The position numbers were made by a program, and so were the translations under genes. Under the pieces are notes generated by a model that had not been told where the DNA came from, did not search any database, and saw only the letters and a list, made by a program, of their open reading frames with translations. This document shows, piece after piece, positions 33,505-46,072 of a stretch of 64,000 bases of DNA. Each line of letters opens with the position of its first letter. The stretch's first letter is position 1. The stretch comes from Basidiobolus meristosporus CBS 931.73 (Eukaryota > Basidiobolomycota > Basidiobolomycetes > Basidiobolales > Basidiobolaceae): positions 62,001-126,000 of the forward strand of contig MCFE01000155.1 of NCBI GenBank assembly GCA_002104905.1, written 5' to 3'.

Positions 33505-34106
33505 TCAGCCAAACCCACCGGCGGCAACGGTTTGATAATAGCCAACCCCAAACTTGACAAACACCATATCAAGATGGCCATCAAGGGCGGGCTCTGGATA
33601 AGTCTGCAATAGAAATGTAAGCCATTCACACCGGAGATGATACAGACCTGATCTAAGCCAAACTCAATTCTAGGGTATCTATTCCTGGATAATGAGCTAC
33701 AGAAAGGAAACTTCGAATTCGTATTTTTGAGAACCGCGTCACTCGGGAACCGATGCTGTGATGAATAAAAGTGGCAGGTAACGCATAAAACCACCGAGAT
33801 CCATTCTGGTCCAACCCTATCCCAGCGCGCAGAGGATGCAGGGTTTACCCCATTTTCACATGAACTCATTGCATCACTGGATCTTTTGATTTTGAAATCG
33901 GGAAACTCGACATCCACACTTGGTGCTCCGTAGCTTCCACTCAGCGTGTCTATTTTTGACTTTCCTGCAAAAGGGATGTACTGGTTGTCAGGTTTAGCTC
34001 TCCAAAAAGATATTCGATAGCAATACCATATTAGTGAAGGTCCCATTCTTTCACCCATACGTGTCGTCTTTCCAGGGCCGAGACATGTAGTGCAAGGATG
34101 AAACAA
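33505..34106 (-). CDS. Uncertain multi-exon gene of unknown function
   Basis: A minus-strand coding signal that I cannot model completely. The clearest splice is an intron at 33,647-33,604 (GTCTGTATC ... TTGCAG). It joins RIEFGLDQ to TYPEPALDGHLDMVFVKFGV and then GYYQTVAAGGFG before a stop at 33,507-33,505. Upstream, about 33,990-33,870 reads SGSYGAPSVDVEFPDFKIK, probably followed by another intron. The first exon and start are unclear; 34,106 is only the first Met of the open frame. No family is recognised and no signal peptide is seen. Confidence 0.3.
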
Positions 34107-37016
34107 TGGTTCAAGTCTTCAAGGTTAAGTCTGGAAGAGAGTTGTCGTTTAGGTGGGCATTTGGGTAGAGGACTTCAAGTTGCATGCTAATTTGGATTAT
34201 TCTCTGCCTATCGGTTTGCGTTACTTTTCAGCACTGTTGAGATTGATTTGTGTGCATGGAAAGCTTGAAGACTTTCTCGTGTCCTTCTGGATCTTTACCT
34301 TTACATATCAAGGAAGTGTACATCTATGGCATTTGTTGGTATCTATGCATGGCTTACACGAAACTCGGGATACATTTGGTATACCTTGCAATACGGCTAC
34401 TGGGATATTTCGATTGGTCAGCAGACCAACTTTTCGGTATGCATAACAGAGGTTATATAAATCACAGAATGCAAGCTATTCATCTCTATTACCATGCATA
34501 TAGTTCATTACTCTATACAACCATTGGACCCCACTCAATATTATACATGAAAACATTCACAATTCAACTCAACTACCTAGCTTTCTGATCACATGAGTAA
34601 AAAATACATCTTGAAATGCCCTATATCTCCTTGACTGGCAAAAATTGCTATTATATGCATCCTGATTTCATGGCAATTGACTGGAAATACACAGGTTTTG
34701 GTAGCCTTCATAGTTGGGTAAGTAGTAAAAAACACCGATATGCTCGAAGCGGCCCTCTTACAACCTTTGACAAACTTCTTCCAATGGCTTTTGTCAGAAG
34801 CATAAAATATTATTTCACGACGAACTTTCACCTAAATACGCCAAATCGCCTCTGTGTTTCATCGCACCAAAATGTGCCTTGGGATTTCAGCTACCTACTG
34901 TCAGAGGCCTCAGAGAATCGATTCACCTTCAGCTTTAGGCCTGCAGGTCTATTTAGGTTGCCTCCGAAGCAAATCGAAGAAGACTGCAGGTCCCTTGGAT
35001 ATTTCACCTAAAATTTTACAAAGGTGCCTATGACGTGGTATGAGTTCTATATAAGCCCATTGGGGAGAATATGGTGCGGAGCTTCTACTTCAGAGGCCTC
35101 TTCAGTAAAATTTCAGCTTCACTATCTTTTTAGTGTTACTACCATTCTGAAGAATTATTGACTGGCAAGATATGCTCTGATGAGGCAGAAATATTTAGAT
35201 GCAAAACTAGATATATGGTACGGTTTTTCTGCACCTTGTACTTGAGCATCTAGAATAACTAAACTTTATATGGAATTGATGATAACGGGTGTATGTCCTT
35301 TTTGTAGAGCTTCGCATCGTAATGACCGGCACATATCATGAATAGATATCCGCCAATTGCAACCTTTATCTTTTCAATACTCTCACCACTAGGAGGATAT
35401 GATAGAAGTGCTTGTAAAATACTTCACACTTTACCAATGTTTACAAAATGAACTTGGAGTTCGAAATCATGATATATTAATGATTATGTACAACACTTTA
35501 AAATGCAAAATCGCATATTCTGTTGACATTTACAATTATTTGGTTCCAATGTTCGTTAGATGCCACTGTCGGAAACTCACTCTTAAACGTATTTGTAAAA
35601 ACTGGACGACCTCGAATTTTGACACTACCCTTCCAAAAACCTCCACAAATATATAGATTCAAGTCAGACAAACCATGCCAATCTAGATATATTGGTCTTT
35701 AAGACTATCCTCACGATTTTAAAGAATTCTTGACCAAGAGTATTTTCAGTGATATAGTTGAAAATCGAGTCTTCAAAGCTCCACAACGTGGTAATATTGT
35801 TTTTCCATCAAGCTGCCTGGGTCCTTGTCAATGAGCTTAATTATCTACTGACCAAATTCTTGAACTTACATGGAATATCTGCTCGAAAATGTAAAGCACA
35901 ATGAACATGATTTCTTCGATGTTATCTGTAGTATCTCAACCTGGCACTTACGTTTTGGAGCCTTCCTAGATACATACTCTACGCATTTGGTCTTCCAAGA
36001 CCTTGTGGAAGTATGAATATGCCTTTTACATTAAATGAATCATTCAGTGAGAGCCAAACAATATATTGATCCTCAGTAATTTTTGATTGACACCACTAGA
36101 ATACCCTATGGAAATCAGTAGAAATCTAATTTGGATTAATTCAGTGTTGGGAATTAGGGACCATGTCCAAGGAGTACATACACTACATCAGCTGTCATAT
36201 GTGCTGTCGAAGTTTTGCAGATAGTGGCTGTATTTGGGAGAACCAGTAGACTTTATGGCTTTCACTCAATGATTTATTGAATGTAAAAGTGGTATTTATA
36301 CTTTTACAAGGTCTTGGCAAAACAAACACATAAAATATATCCAGGAAGGCCCCAAGGACATGTGGACAAAGTATAGAGGCTTTTGGGCAGCTCTGAACAT
36401 TCGCATGTTCTAGATGTCTGGTATTTTAGTATTCTAAGCCCCAACAAAGAGTTTAGACAAGAGATACTCAAGTTTATAAGCTGTGATCTGACTAAGTTGG
36501 TGGAATGTTTAGGTGTAATTACAAAATTTATAACCACTTTGAGATTTCCCATGCTCAAGGTATTGTAGATTTCATATGTACACCTATATACTCCATGGTA
36601 AATTACAGAGCCAAGCTTCCAGCTTCCTGGGAAGTTGCGAATAGTATGTAGTTGCTCCATCATAAGATCTTATAGAAAAGGTATAAATACTCTCGCAAAA
36701 TCCAATTTTAAAATATCTGATTGGGATAACAGTGTATATGGCTACTGGACCAAAGCCCAATCAATTCTATTGCCTTTCTGCATCTTATAAAAACCAATCA
36801 TGTAGCATGTCTCTTTCACACAACTGTAAGTAAATAGCGAAACTTCATTCAAGTGCCGACAGGAGCCACGAATAGTTCAAGATCTGCTCACTATACTTTG
36901 GAACACAAGTCAACAATGAAGTGCGTTTCTACCGGCTCATCGAAAAGTATTCGCATCTAGTGCCGGTTTCAAATATCCGGTAGGGTAATGATTTATTTGA
37001 CAATGGCATCTGATGT
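34107..37016. other. Long gene-poor A+T-rich region
   Basis: About 2.9 kb with no recognised gene. Short open frames occur on both strands; the longest is plus, 34,616-35,011, 131 codons, without motifs. No LTR or inverted repeat was recognised. Confidence 0.45.
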
Positions 37017-37809
37017 TTACTCTTGCTTTTCCGTTTTCTCTGCGACGATGACAGTCGCAGGTCTTAGAACCCGGTTCTTGTACATATATCCAGGCTTGAC
37101 CACCTCTGCTATGACTCCAGATACTTTACCGGACACCTTAGACTGCGGCGCGACTTCATGGAGAACCGGGTTGAATTCAACATTCACCTCGGCATATTCC
37201 TCAACGCCATGTCGTCTCAGCGTCTTCGAAAGCTCTGTGCGAATCATGGTAACACCGGTGCAAAGGTTCGAGAGTTGGGAATCGCCTTCAGTCCTTGATT
37301 CTTCGGGAACCTTGCCGAGGGACTCGTTGAGTATGTCAGCAATAGGTAATATCTCGTTTGCAAACCGGAGGAAGGTTTTTTCGGTGGTGTCGGTGATTTC
37401 CTGACGAGCGCGGATTCGAATGTTTTCCATTTCGGCGAGACAGCGAAGATAGGCATCCTAAAGTATATCCATAGGTAAGGGAAGCGGGTTAGATCTAAGA
37501 ACCCGCACGGCAACTTAGGGGCTTGGATAAAGGCTGTTACCCTACCTTGGCTTCGTTGAACTCCTTTTCTTTGTCTACTTTCTTTTCAGTTTCACCAGGG
37601 GCTTCTTCAGGAGCTGCTTCTGGGTTTACCGGCTCCTCTTTGGCGCTCACATTCTCTGGAGCGTCTTTCTCCTGCTCACCATCTGATTTTGTTGAGTAAT
37701 AGAAAAGGTTGCGCGAGAGCGGTGAAGTGGCGTTGAGGAGCTTTCTATCTACGCTAAACAACGAACGGTTCGAGAAGGTGAGATATTTCACGCAAGCACG
37801 AAGAGACAT
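37017..37809 (-). CDS. MGE1: Mitochondrial GrpE nucleotide-exchange factor (Mge1), 2 exons
   Basis: Nucleotide-exchange factor for matrix Hsp70, required for protein import and folding. Exons on the minus strand: 37809-37546 and 37457-37017 (intron 88 bp), coding 234 aa. The N-terminus (RACVKYLTFSNRSLFSVDRK) is basic, Ser/Arg-rich and lacks acids, as in a mitochondrial presequence. An acidic Glu/Lys/Pro-rich region precedes the GrpE core. The core has the long helix start (AYLRCLAEMENIRIR), NEILPIADIL, the LRRHGVEEY region and the beta-domain end with HEVA and KPGYMYKNRVLRPATVIVA. Length agrees with yeast Mge1 (228 aa). It is divergent from RPB5, starts 578 bp apart. Confidence 0.93.
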
Positions 37810-38387
37810 CAGAATAGTATGGGTGATGAGAAAGTGGGATACAAGTAAACGCCAAGAATAGACCCTTCCATGTATATATACACCGCCGGGTATCGAATAT
37901 GCTGGAATCGAGCCAATATTCTAGTCATGCAGTCATTCGTCATCTAGATCCTCGAAGTGACTTGCGTTTTATTAGGAATATTGTGGCTGGAGCGGGGCAT
38001 TTGCTGGCTGCCTCGCCAGAATTGGGAATCCGTTCGCGCTAAATTATCCAGTTGTGAGCGAGCATGTCGGGAATGCCGATCTCGAATCATACGGATTGTC
38101 ACCAGCGGGCAGAGGCTACGGGTAGACACGAAATCGTGTACCCCGTGTCAGTTAATATATGCAAATTGGAAGCAATCATAAAACCAACCAAATCAACCTC
38201 AGCTTCCAACCTGGATGGATAAATCGGGCAGAAATCAATAAACTTAAGCTCGTCCAAGAATCGAATGAAAAAATCGGACCTGTAGAAACAAAAAAAAACG
38301 TGATCATTGGTGTTGCTGCTTTTTTTTCGGCAGTTATATTGGAGTCCAGATGTTAGCGACACCACTTTTTTGCTAGTAAAACCAACC
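37810..38387. promoter_or_regulatory. Shared divergent promoter region of MGE1 and RPB5
   Basis: The only DNA between two divergent start codons. A TATA-like tatatataca (37,872-37,881) is 60-70 bp upstream of MGE1. For RPB5 no clear TATA is seen. Bidirectional use is inferred from arrangement only. Confidence 0.35.
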
Positions 38388-39380
38388 ATGGACCAGGACC
38401 AAAGAGAAGTCGCTAAATTATGGAGGGTGTATAGAACCGTTCACCAGATGGCTCACGACAGGGTAATTGTTCATGTTAGACTCGCCAACAAGTACGCCTC
38501 GCTGAATTCCCAGTTTCTAGGGTTACTTAGTAAGTCAAGCGGAATTGGATATGGATCTCGAGCAATTCAAAAATATGTATGCTAGAGCTGGCATGGTGGA
38601 GTGAGTATCCATTCTTTTCGCGTCAAACGTGCCATACTCGGTTTTCTTACCTGTATTCGCGAACAGTCGCAATTCTCTTACTTTCTTGGTCCAGAAGAAA
38701 GATGATCCTTCGGATCAACTGCTCGTGTTCTTCCCAGAAGAAAAGTCGGTCGGCGTTAAGCCCATCAGAAAGTAAGTTATCCCGCGTTACTTTCCTCTCC
38801 CGAGCACGAACCTTATCCAGTCGAACAATAGATACTGCGAAAGAATGGTTACTCAGGGTATACCTAAAGGCATCATTGTTTACCAAGGCACCATGACCTC
38901 CTCAGCCAACAAGGTACACGTCGCTATTCAAATGTCAACATTGGAAGATATACTAAACTTCCTGTCAGGTTATCGATCAAATGTCAGCAAAGTATAACTT
39001 GGAATCTTTCCACGAAAGCGAGTTGCTAGTCAACATCACCGAGCATCAACTAGTCCCTATTCACGTAGTACTGGCACCAGAAGAAAAGCGTACATTATTG
39101 CAAAGATAGTATCCTTTTGAGCGTGTGGCTTCTGACCATGTCATCTCAGCATACACTATTGGCCTTAACCTTAGACTAGTCGCTTGAAGGAGACCCAGCT
39201 CCCTCGCATCCAGCCGTCCGATCCTGTCGCCAGATACTATGGATTGAAGAGAGGACAGGTACATCTACTCCACCCGATAAATGCACCTAATAGATGGCTA
39301 ACACGCGCTTTCAGGTGGTTAAGATCATCCGACCCAGTGAAACAGCTGGTAGATATCTCACCTACAGACTTTGCTTATAA
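38388..39380 (+). CDS. RPB5: RNA polymerase subunit RPABC1 (RPB5), 7 exons
   Basis: Shared subunit of RNA polymerases I, II and III, in the lower jaw contacting downstream DNA. Exons: 38388-38462, 38521-38600, 38667-38771, 38832-38913, 38969-39108, 39180-39258, 39315-39380, coding 208 aa (yeast 215, human 210). The N-terminal jaw domain reads [49 protein letters not shown] and RKYCERM. The assembly domain reads [34 protein letters not shown] and [14 protein letters not shown]. All splice junctions keep frame and rebuild the family consensus. Introns are 55-71 bp, so about 37% of this short gene is intron. Confidence 0.95.
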
Positions 39381-41249
39381 CATATGATACTCCGCTTCTA
39401 CTACTGTGAACCTTTAAAATGTATAAACATTGCTATCGGCAGACTATCCCCATCTGTCCTCTAATCACGTTCCAAAACCACCTGTTTGGGTATTTGCCTA
39501 TGCTGTTGATGTAATACCACTATTAAAAGAGATTCGAAAAATAATAAACCAGAGTGGTTCACATACAGCACTTTGTGGATTCCGACCATTCAATTATAAC
39601 GAATATCGCGACCTGAATCTAGAGCTACCTCGTCCAAAGCCTAGATCGGAACTAGGATGTTTGGCTCATCAATAATCGATTTGTCATCAATGGGCTAATT
39701 CATACATGCTTGGCCTGCATCAACGACACAGCTGGATCATGGGACTTTCGGCACTGACTAAGCTTTTGAAATTATAATCATCTCTACTCCAGACACCAGC
39801 CAATGCGAGGATACCTCCATGATCACATCAACCACTCAGGTTGCTCTTTGATGTACGACACAAGTGCGCCGAGGGTGTGTGTCAAGACGCACTTGAAAAT
39901 CAACCTCTCCGTGGGCGTCAGAGCATGGAGGATATCGTGAAATTTTGCGGCAAGGCGAGGTCGTCGGTCACGAATGCCACCAAGTTTCTACTCCGATGGT
40001 GCGTCTCATTACGCCGAAGAGAAACCGCACAAATGGAACGGACTGTGTGCTACCTGGGCGATCTTGGTAATGAAATCACCAGCTGATGTCATCCGGTGCA
40101 TAGACAAGCTCAGCTGGATGATGTTGTTCGAGCTAGGTTCACACCATGGCTCCGGGTAAATGGTCGCCGAGTCGATGAATCATCATTGATCAATGTTGCT
40201 CGATTATTCGGCCCCATTTAATTGATCATTTTCCAGGGCAACTGCAATGCAACATCGTCTATCCAGGAGTTCAACATGCAGCACCAAAGGCATCGCCAGC
40301 CCTTCTAATGACGATATGGCCATTGTCCAAATCCCATGCGCCTGTAGCTCATTCCCTATTTCCATACCTCTTCTAACTGATGCTCGAGTTTGTTTCACAG
40401 CTGATAGCTACGAATAAATGGATCCTAAATCAGCACGGAGTTTTCTCAACGGGAAATTCATTCTCCATCTTATCACATAACACACCTGTTGTATGATAGG
40501 ATGCTTGTTTACCCCAATGAGCCGTTTAATATAAAATGGTTTTCCAATTGTATACGCGATTTTTTTTTGCCACCGTTCCCCACGTCGGTCGATTCCTTGA
40601 TAATGGAGAACCAGTGGGCTCCATTCGATCACCTCCCCTCATGCTGATGAGGCCGGTTACCCTAGATTGAATTCGTTTCATTCGTATAGCCCCACGTTAC
40701 TAGCGGGCTGCTAATAGTCATTACGGCATACAAGCTTTTAAGCTATGTGGGTGGTGACATTTGTGGATGGCTTCCCTTATTTGGGTTCAGAACTATAAGT
40801 TTATTCATTTGAATGAGCATTCGTTGATGATGACAAAATGAAAAATAGCGAGAAGACACCATGGCTACACAAGGGGGATTCTGAGTTATGGATACTGTGC
40901 GAATATCGGGGGGAGGTCCGCAAACATTGTATCCACTCAAACGACGGGTGCTGCGAGAAGTCCTATCAGTGTAAGGGGAGAGAAACTAGAATATGGAAAT
41001 TATAAACACAGTAAAATAGATATCTATGAAAACTGAATGTAAAGATCTTTATACAATTATTTCCAAGAGGTCGAGAATCTCGCTTTCTAAAGGATCAGAT
41101 CAGCAGGATATAACTTGATATTAGCAAGTGGTGAAGAAAAATCTACCAAATGATAATACGAACGGATTTAAACAAGAAAGCTCAAGTGTACAAAACCAGC
41201 CAGACGAGCTTCGCTTGCGGAGTGACTTGTTACTGCAAACTAGTGTGAT
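39381..41249. other. Intergenic region between RPB5 and the GATA gene
   Basis: Contains unassigned open frames at 39,430-39,675 (plus, 81 codons) and 39,841-40,159 (plus, two overlapping frames), the latter in a noticeably more G+C-rich patch. The minus frame over the same patch reads LTPTERLIFKCVLTHTLGALVSYIKEQ and is also gene-like. None matches a family I know. Confidence 0.4.
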
Positions 41250-43097
41250 TTAAAGGTATCCCATATTATCGGAGGACATTAAATAAATTTGCGACTGGTT
41301 TGGTGGGGAGTTGTGTGTTGAACTGGTAGCTTGAGCTTGAAGAGGCGAGTCTTGCTCTTCAGGTTTGGTCTTTTTTACACTCCTCTTGGCTGATGTTGAC
41401 TGCCCACTGTCGTATCTTTGACGCTTCTTGATCACATCCGTCTTCATCGAGAGTGGTCTCATCTCATGGTGCAGCTTAAGGCTTAATTACAGATGAATAT
41501 CGATTTAAGACGGGATGATTCCTGGCGTTGTACTTACTATAAGCCACAGGCATTGCATAGAGTATTTCCTTTGTCATCCCTTCTCCACAATGGTGTAGTG
41601 GTAGTGCTGCAGTTTGAGCAGATTGGTTGCGACTGAGGATCTTCATTCCTTGCGTCCTTGCGCACAATATGGGGCTTCATGGTTTTTGGACGCGCTACGT
41701 GATGCAATTTGAGACTAGCGCGATTGTTTCGGTTAGATTTGATGATCTGCAACACTTGACGTGTAAGTAACTTACTAGAGCCCACAAGCATTGCATAGAA
41801 GCTCGTCGTTGGCCGACCGTCTCCATAGTGGAGTAGAAGTGGCACCACAATTCTTGCATTGTGCTTTTCCATCTACCTTGTCGTCTTCGGACACCATAGC
41901 GCTAGGCCCAGGATTGGCTCTGTATGCGTCCGAGTTGGGGCTTTCTGAGGGTACATTCATACCATTGTACGAGGAAAGCTGGGAGTTAACAGCTGCTGAG
42001 GCCAAATGCGAGCTGCCAAAGCTCCCCATGTAGGCGTTTGTAGTGGTCATTGGTGTCTGGGTAGGATTGGCTGAGGGATTTTGCATAGGATTGAACGCTT
42101 GTCGGTTCATAGACACCATCGGAGATAGTGAGGATTGTGAAAAGCTTGGAGTAGAGATATTTGGAACGTTTAAAGCGTTGTTTCCATTGTATGAAAGAGC
42201 GCCTCTTTGCTGGTTCATACTTTGCTCATACCATTGATTATTGTACAGGTAATATGACATTGGGTCGTTGGCCGGAGTAGATATAGGAGAGATGGCAGGA
42301 GTGCTGAAAGTAGAGTTGCCACCATAAGGCTCCCATTCTTGCGGACCAGCAATGTCCTCGAATGGGATCTCCAAGGATGGAGGCTCGTCAAAAGCTCCCA
42401 AGAAGGCAGATGCCGCGTAAGTCCCAAATATATCCTCGAGGCCAATAACCTGAGCAGATTGAGCGCTGTTTTGTGGTTGTGAGAATTGATCTTGAGCGCT
42501 ATGTTGAGCTAATTGATTAAAATTGCCAGCCGTATTAGGAGGAAAATTAGCGACAGAACCTGATATACTTTCTGAAGCAGTTTGACTAACAGGGCTTGTT
42601 TGAGCAGGAGTTACCTCCGAGGAAGCTAATGAAGTCGCGGATTGGGGTGCGGGCATAGAAGACGAAGTGCTTTCTACCGCTTTATTTTTAACAGTGAGCG
42701 AAGGTGCACGTGTATTGGGAAGCGATATAGATTCTTGCTGGTCATTTACAACGGAGGGTTTATGAGGGATTTCCTGAGGCTCACTTTCAAATGATTTTAT
42801 AGGAGGGACCCTCGGGGACGCGACAGGGCTTTCAATACCTTTGTCACTCTCAAGCTTCTTCGTGGTAGCGGTCGCATACTTCTTGAATTGGCTTTTGGTA
42901 TTTTTTTGCCCGTGTACCATACTTTTGTGTAAGTGCCATAGTCTCCAGGACAGATTCTCAAGTCGGTTGCCGTTTTCTAAGGAATCTTTGACTTTGGTAC
43001 AAACGCGCCATGTTTTAGACAACTCTTCTTCAGTGTTGAGGTTGGAGAAGGAAGTGAACGCTTTGTTTCCTTTGATTTTTAAAATTATAGGGGCCAT
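41250..43097 (-). CDS. GATA transcription factor with DUF1752 and two zinc fingers, 3 exons
   Basis: Exons on the minus strand: 43097-41776, 41714-41538, 41481-41250, coding 576 aa. The N-terminal DUF1752 (PF08550) segment, about residues 15-60, reads [21 protein letters not shown] and [10 protein letters not shown]; this domain is typical of AreA-type nitrogen regulators. A Gln/Ser/Pro-rich middle fits activation functions. Finger 1 ([19 protein letters not shown], then CNAC, about 412-440) and finger 2 ([18 protein letters not shown], then CNAC) are both CX2CX17-18CX2C with TPLWRR. Basic tails LKLHHVARP and [10 protein letters not shown] follow each. Known Ascomycete AreA has one active finger; two-finger GATA factors such as Sre/Fep1 lack DUF1752, so this combination is unusual. 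A nitrogen-regulator role is inferred from DUF1752. Confidence 0.9.
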
Positions 43098-44978
43098 TTT
43101 CCGTCGCAGTGTATGCCAATATACTTAGTACTTCTTGGTACACGAAGAAAATGACTAGTCGAAGATAGTGAGGTTCTTCGTTCGCTTATACAGCTGGGCC
43201 AGGAAATATATTGAAACTGAACCAATACAATCCAAAGCTGATTATTCTCTGGGATAACTACGAGGAGTATGCAGCAAGAGAGAGGAGATTAAGTAGAGAG
43301 TAGAATCAAGGACAAAACGATGGAAAGTGTAAGAGAGGAATAAATGGCAAAAATAAATGAGGGACCATCTCGAATAGAACCCAGTTCAAATAAAACTAGG
43401 CTTTGTCCAATCATGTGTAAATTTAAGATGAACCGCATTTCTACTTGATTGGCAGAGAGCAGCCAAGAACGATTTCAGCTTATGGGGTTTTCTTTTGTGT
43501 GACACACTCAGTCGGGAATCAGTCTAAGTGTTTCCAATTTTAATATTCAGATCTTACAAAAATTCTGATTTCTAGAAAACAAATCCTCGTATCTGAGGTT
43601 GATGGATCGTACCTTGATCTTGGAAATATTCTTTGCACGACCAGGAGAAATAGAATCCGCGGAATAGACCGCGATTAATCGATCACCAAACTAGGATGGT
43701 CCTTGCTCAATCATTGCTCTCGGTTAAATTTTGATCAATCAGCTGGCCCGCAGTATAGAAAAAACGTGCTTGAATGGTCGCTTCTGACGAGAATTTCCAA
43801 GTTGGTGGTAAGTAAATTACTAAATGATGAAGTCCAAAGGCTGTCCAGTTTATTGGCCTGGTTGGTGATCTCAAACCCATAAATGCAGAGGATTGGCAAT
43901 AGCAGCGCAGCTCCATGAAGCCCGTTGACAAATAGAGTCTCCTCCATATAACCGGTTCCATGAGTAACCTAGATTGATCACTATTAGGAGATGGCGGAGG
44001 AGTATGATGTCTTAAGAACACACGATTCCTTTTAAGCACTAGTCGTAAAACCTGGCTAACAACATAGTATCGTCCGGTACTGCTGCAGGCCCCCAACCAG
44101 TTCACTCTCGCAAGGGAGAAGGGGGCCATTATAGACATTTATATTGGGCACTAGCAGGCTAACTTGGCCGTTTCCTGGCTGTTGGACCCAAGCCAAAGCA
44201 TAGCGTAGAAACACCAACACTTGTTAGGTACAAATTTTCCAATACCTCTGTATTGCTAGAAAACTAATTTGATTCTATTGCCAGGAGATGGGTTGTTCGT
44301 TTTCTAGCTTCACGAGTTGAATCCCCACTATAGAAAATTACCAAAGTCTAGGGTTGTGAGACAAATGTAGTAATTTCCTAATTCAAGAATGCTGGCTTCA
44401 TTAGCCCATATACAAGCGCAAACAAATGATATCGAATCTAATTCTCAGATTCACCGAGCAAACCGAATACTGCGGAACTTGTGTGGATCACTAAGAAGCT
44501 CGATTAACTCAACTGCTATCGTCTTGCTGATGCCCATCTAAGCCCATTCATTGGCTAGCTGCTAGCAACTACAGCAAAGGCTCGTGATCATCAACGGTTC
44601 ACAGCGAGAGCGAGATTGTTGTACAGAGCAATGTCCACTTACTAACAATAATCACGCGAATTGCCATATTGCTTCAGTTGATCACGAGGTAATCTGGATA
44701 TCTTTTATCCTTCATGAAAAGTAGTTTTAATTACGATGTGTAGTCAAACTCCAAAGTAATACTTGATAAATATTATCAAGTGTTGGTCAAGGGTGGGGGA
44801 CAGAAGTATTTGCTACGTACACGAAATCAAAGATAAACTGGGTGACATTTGACCAACAAGTTTGATACGCCGAAGAGTATTTGGAATCAGAAGCTTCAAA
44901 AAGGTTTCAAAGCCCTAACGTAGTTACTATGATAATTACAAAAGCTTGCTAACCACAGGAATATGCAGATGCACCCGA
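43098..44978. other. Intergenic region upstream of the GATA gene
   Basis: Probably holds the GATA gene's 5' leader and promoter (43,098-43,400). A minus-strand frame at 44,138-43,707 (143 codons) has no recognised motif; it may be chance or a remnant. No repeats noted. Confidence 0.4.
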
Positions 44979-45377
44979 TTATTGCTTCATCTTCTTCTCC
45001 TTCTCTCTGTCGGAAGTAGGATCCACATAGCCCTTCATAATAGTAAGTTTACCAACAGCGCCGGCGCGAGTAGCCATGATAGTTTCGATGTTCTTGTTGA
45101 TATTCGACGTCAATTTCTGTCAAGATTGATTAAGGTTACCGCAATTCTAGTCAAACGTAGGGTAATATCTTGTGATCTGCCATATTATGTACCTTCTGAA
45201 CGTTCTTTTGTTTGACCAAAGTCTGCTTTTTGGGAGGAATAACGATACCTATACATAATGTAGGTCAGCAAATGGCATGTTGTTTTGAATGAGAATATGA
45301 GCGGTACCCCTCTTTGGCTTGGTGGTCTTCTTAGTGTTTTTTGCGCCACTTTTCTTTCCTATGGGTTTTTGGGCCAT
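44979..45377 (-). CDS. Small basic DUF2462 protein (C19orf53/UPF0390-like), 3 exons
   Basis: Exons on the minus strand: 45377-45308, 45248-45193, 45116-44979, coding 87 aa, too broken by introns to show as one frame. The N-terminus is rich in Lys (GKKSGAKNTKKTTKPKRG), then IPPKKQTLVKQKNVQKKL, NINKNIETIMATRAGAVGKL and a Lys/Glu-rich tail. The GxxIxPKK and late helix with A-G-x-L match the DUF2462 family (PF09495), conserved from fungi to the human 10-kDa Leydig-cell-tumour protein homologue. The function is little known; nucleolar or ribosome-linked roles have been suggested from its basic nature. Introns are 59 and 76 bp. Confidence 0.8.
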
Positions 45378-46072
45378 TTTGTCGTATAGAGGGTTGAGAG
45401 AAGAGTGATTTCTCTACATACTGGTTCTTTCAATAAAGACTGAAAAAAAAAAGATTTTCTGGAAATTGATATTTTTTTATGTATATTTTTCAAGATGGTT
45501 CGTAATTACATCCGTGGATAATTATTTTTTATTTTCCACGAATAATATGTGCAATTTATAATGTACTAATGACTTGGTCTGCTTGCAAAAATGTAATCGT
45601 AACGGTGACAAGGTTGCATATCGCGTGTGTTAAGCGCACTTCAGAGCATTCGTTAAATAGTTAGCACCATAAGAAAGCATGGGCACATTCGCTGATGGAT
45701 ATTAGATCGCCTCAAGAATTGTACCATTATTCATATACTATGGTGGTCAATCGTCGTATATGGTATTGTGAACTAGAACCAAGTTTTTAATGGAAGTTGT
45801 GCGGAGAATGGTCAAGCTAACTTTGCGAACAGTGATGACTTTTTATGGAAATGCAGGTAAATAGGCTCATACCAATTTGTACCTTAGAATGAACATAAAT
45901 AAGGGTGTGTATTCTTTCTTTTTAAGAAATCCAGATTACACAGTACATAGTGACTAGTGTGGAAATTTTCAAAAACTAAAGGGGTGGAATTCAAGCTGGT
46001 CTCGAATACCAGTAGGATGGCCTGGAATTCATGCTAGAAAGCGGATTGGGAGGGCGGAAAGAGTGTCGAAGA

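Noticed and set aside
34616-35011. 131-codon plus ORF in the long A+T-rich gap
   Set aside because: No domain, no signal peptide, no splice partners and similar-length frames nearby on both strands; treated as chance.
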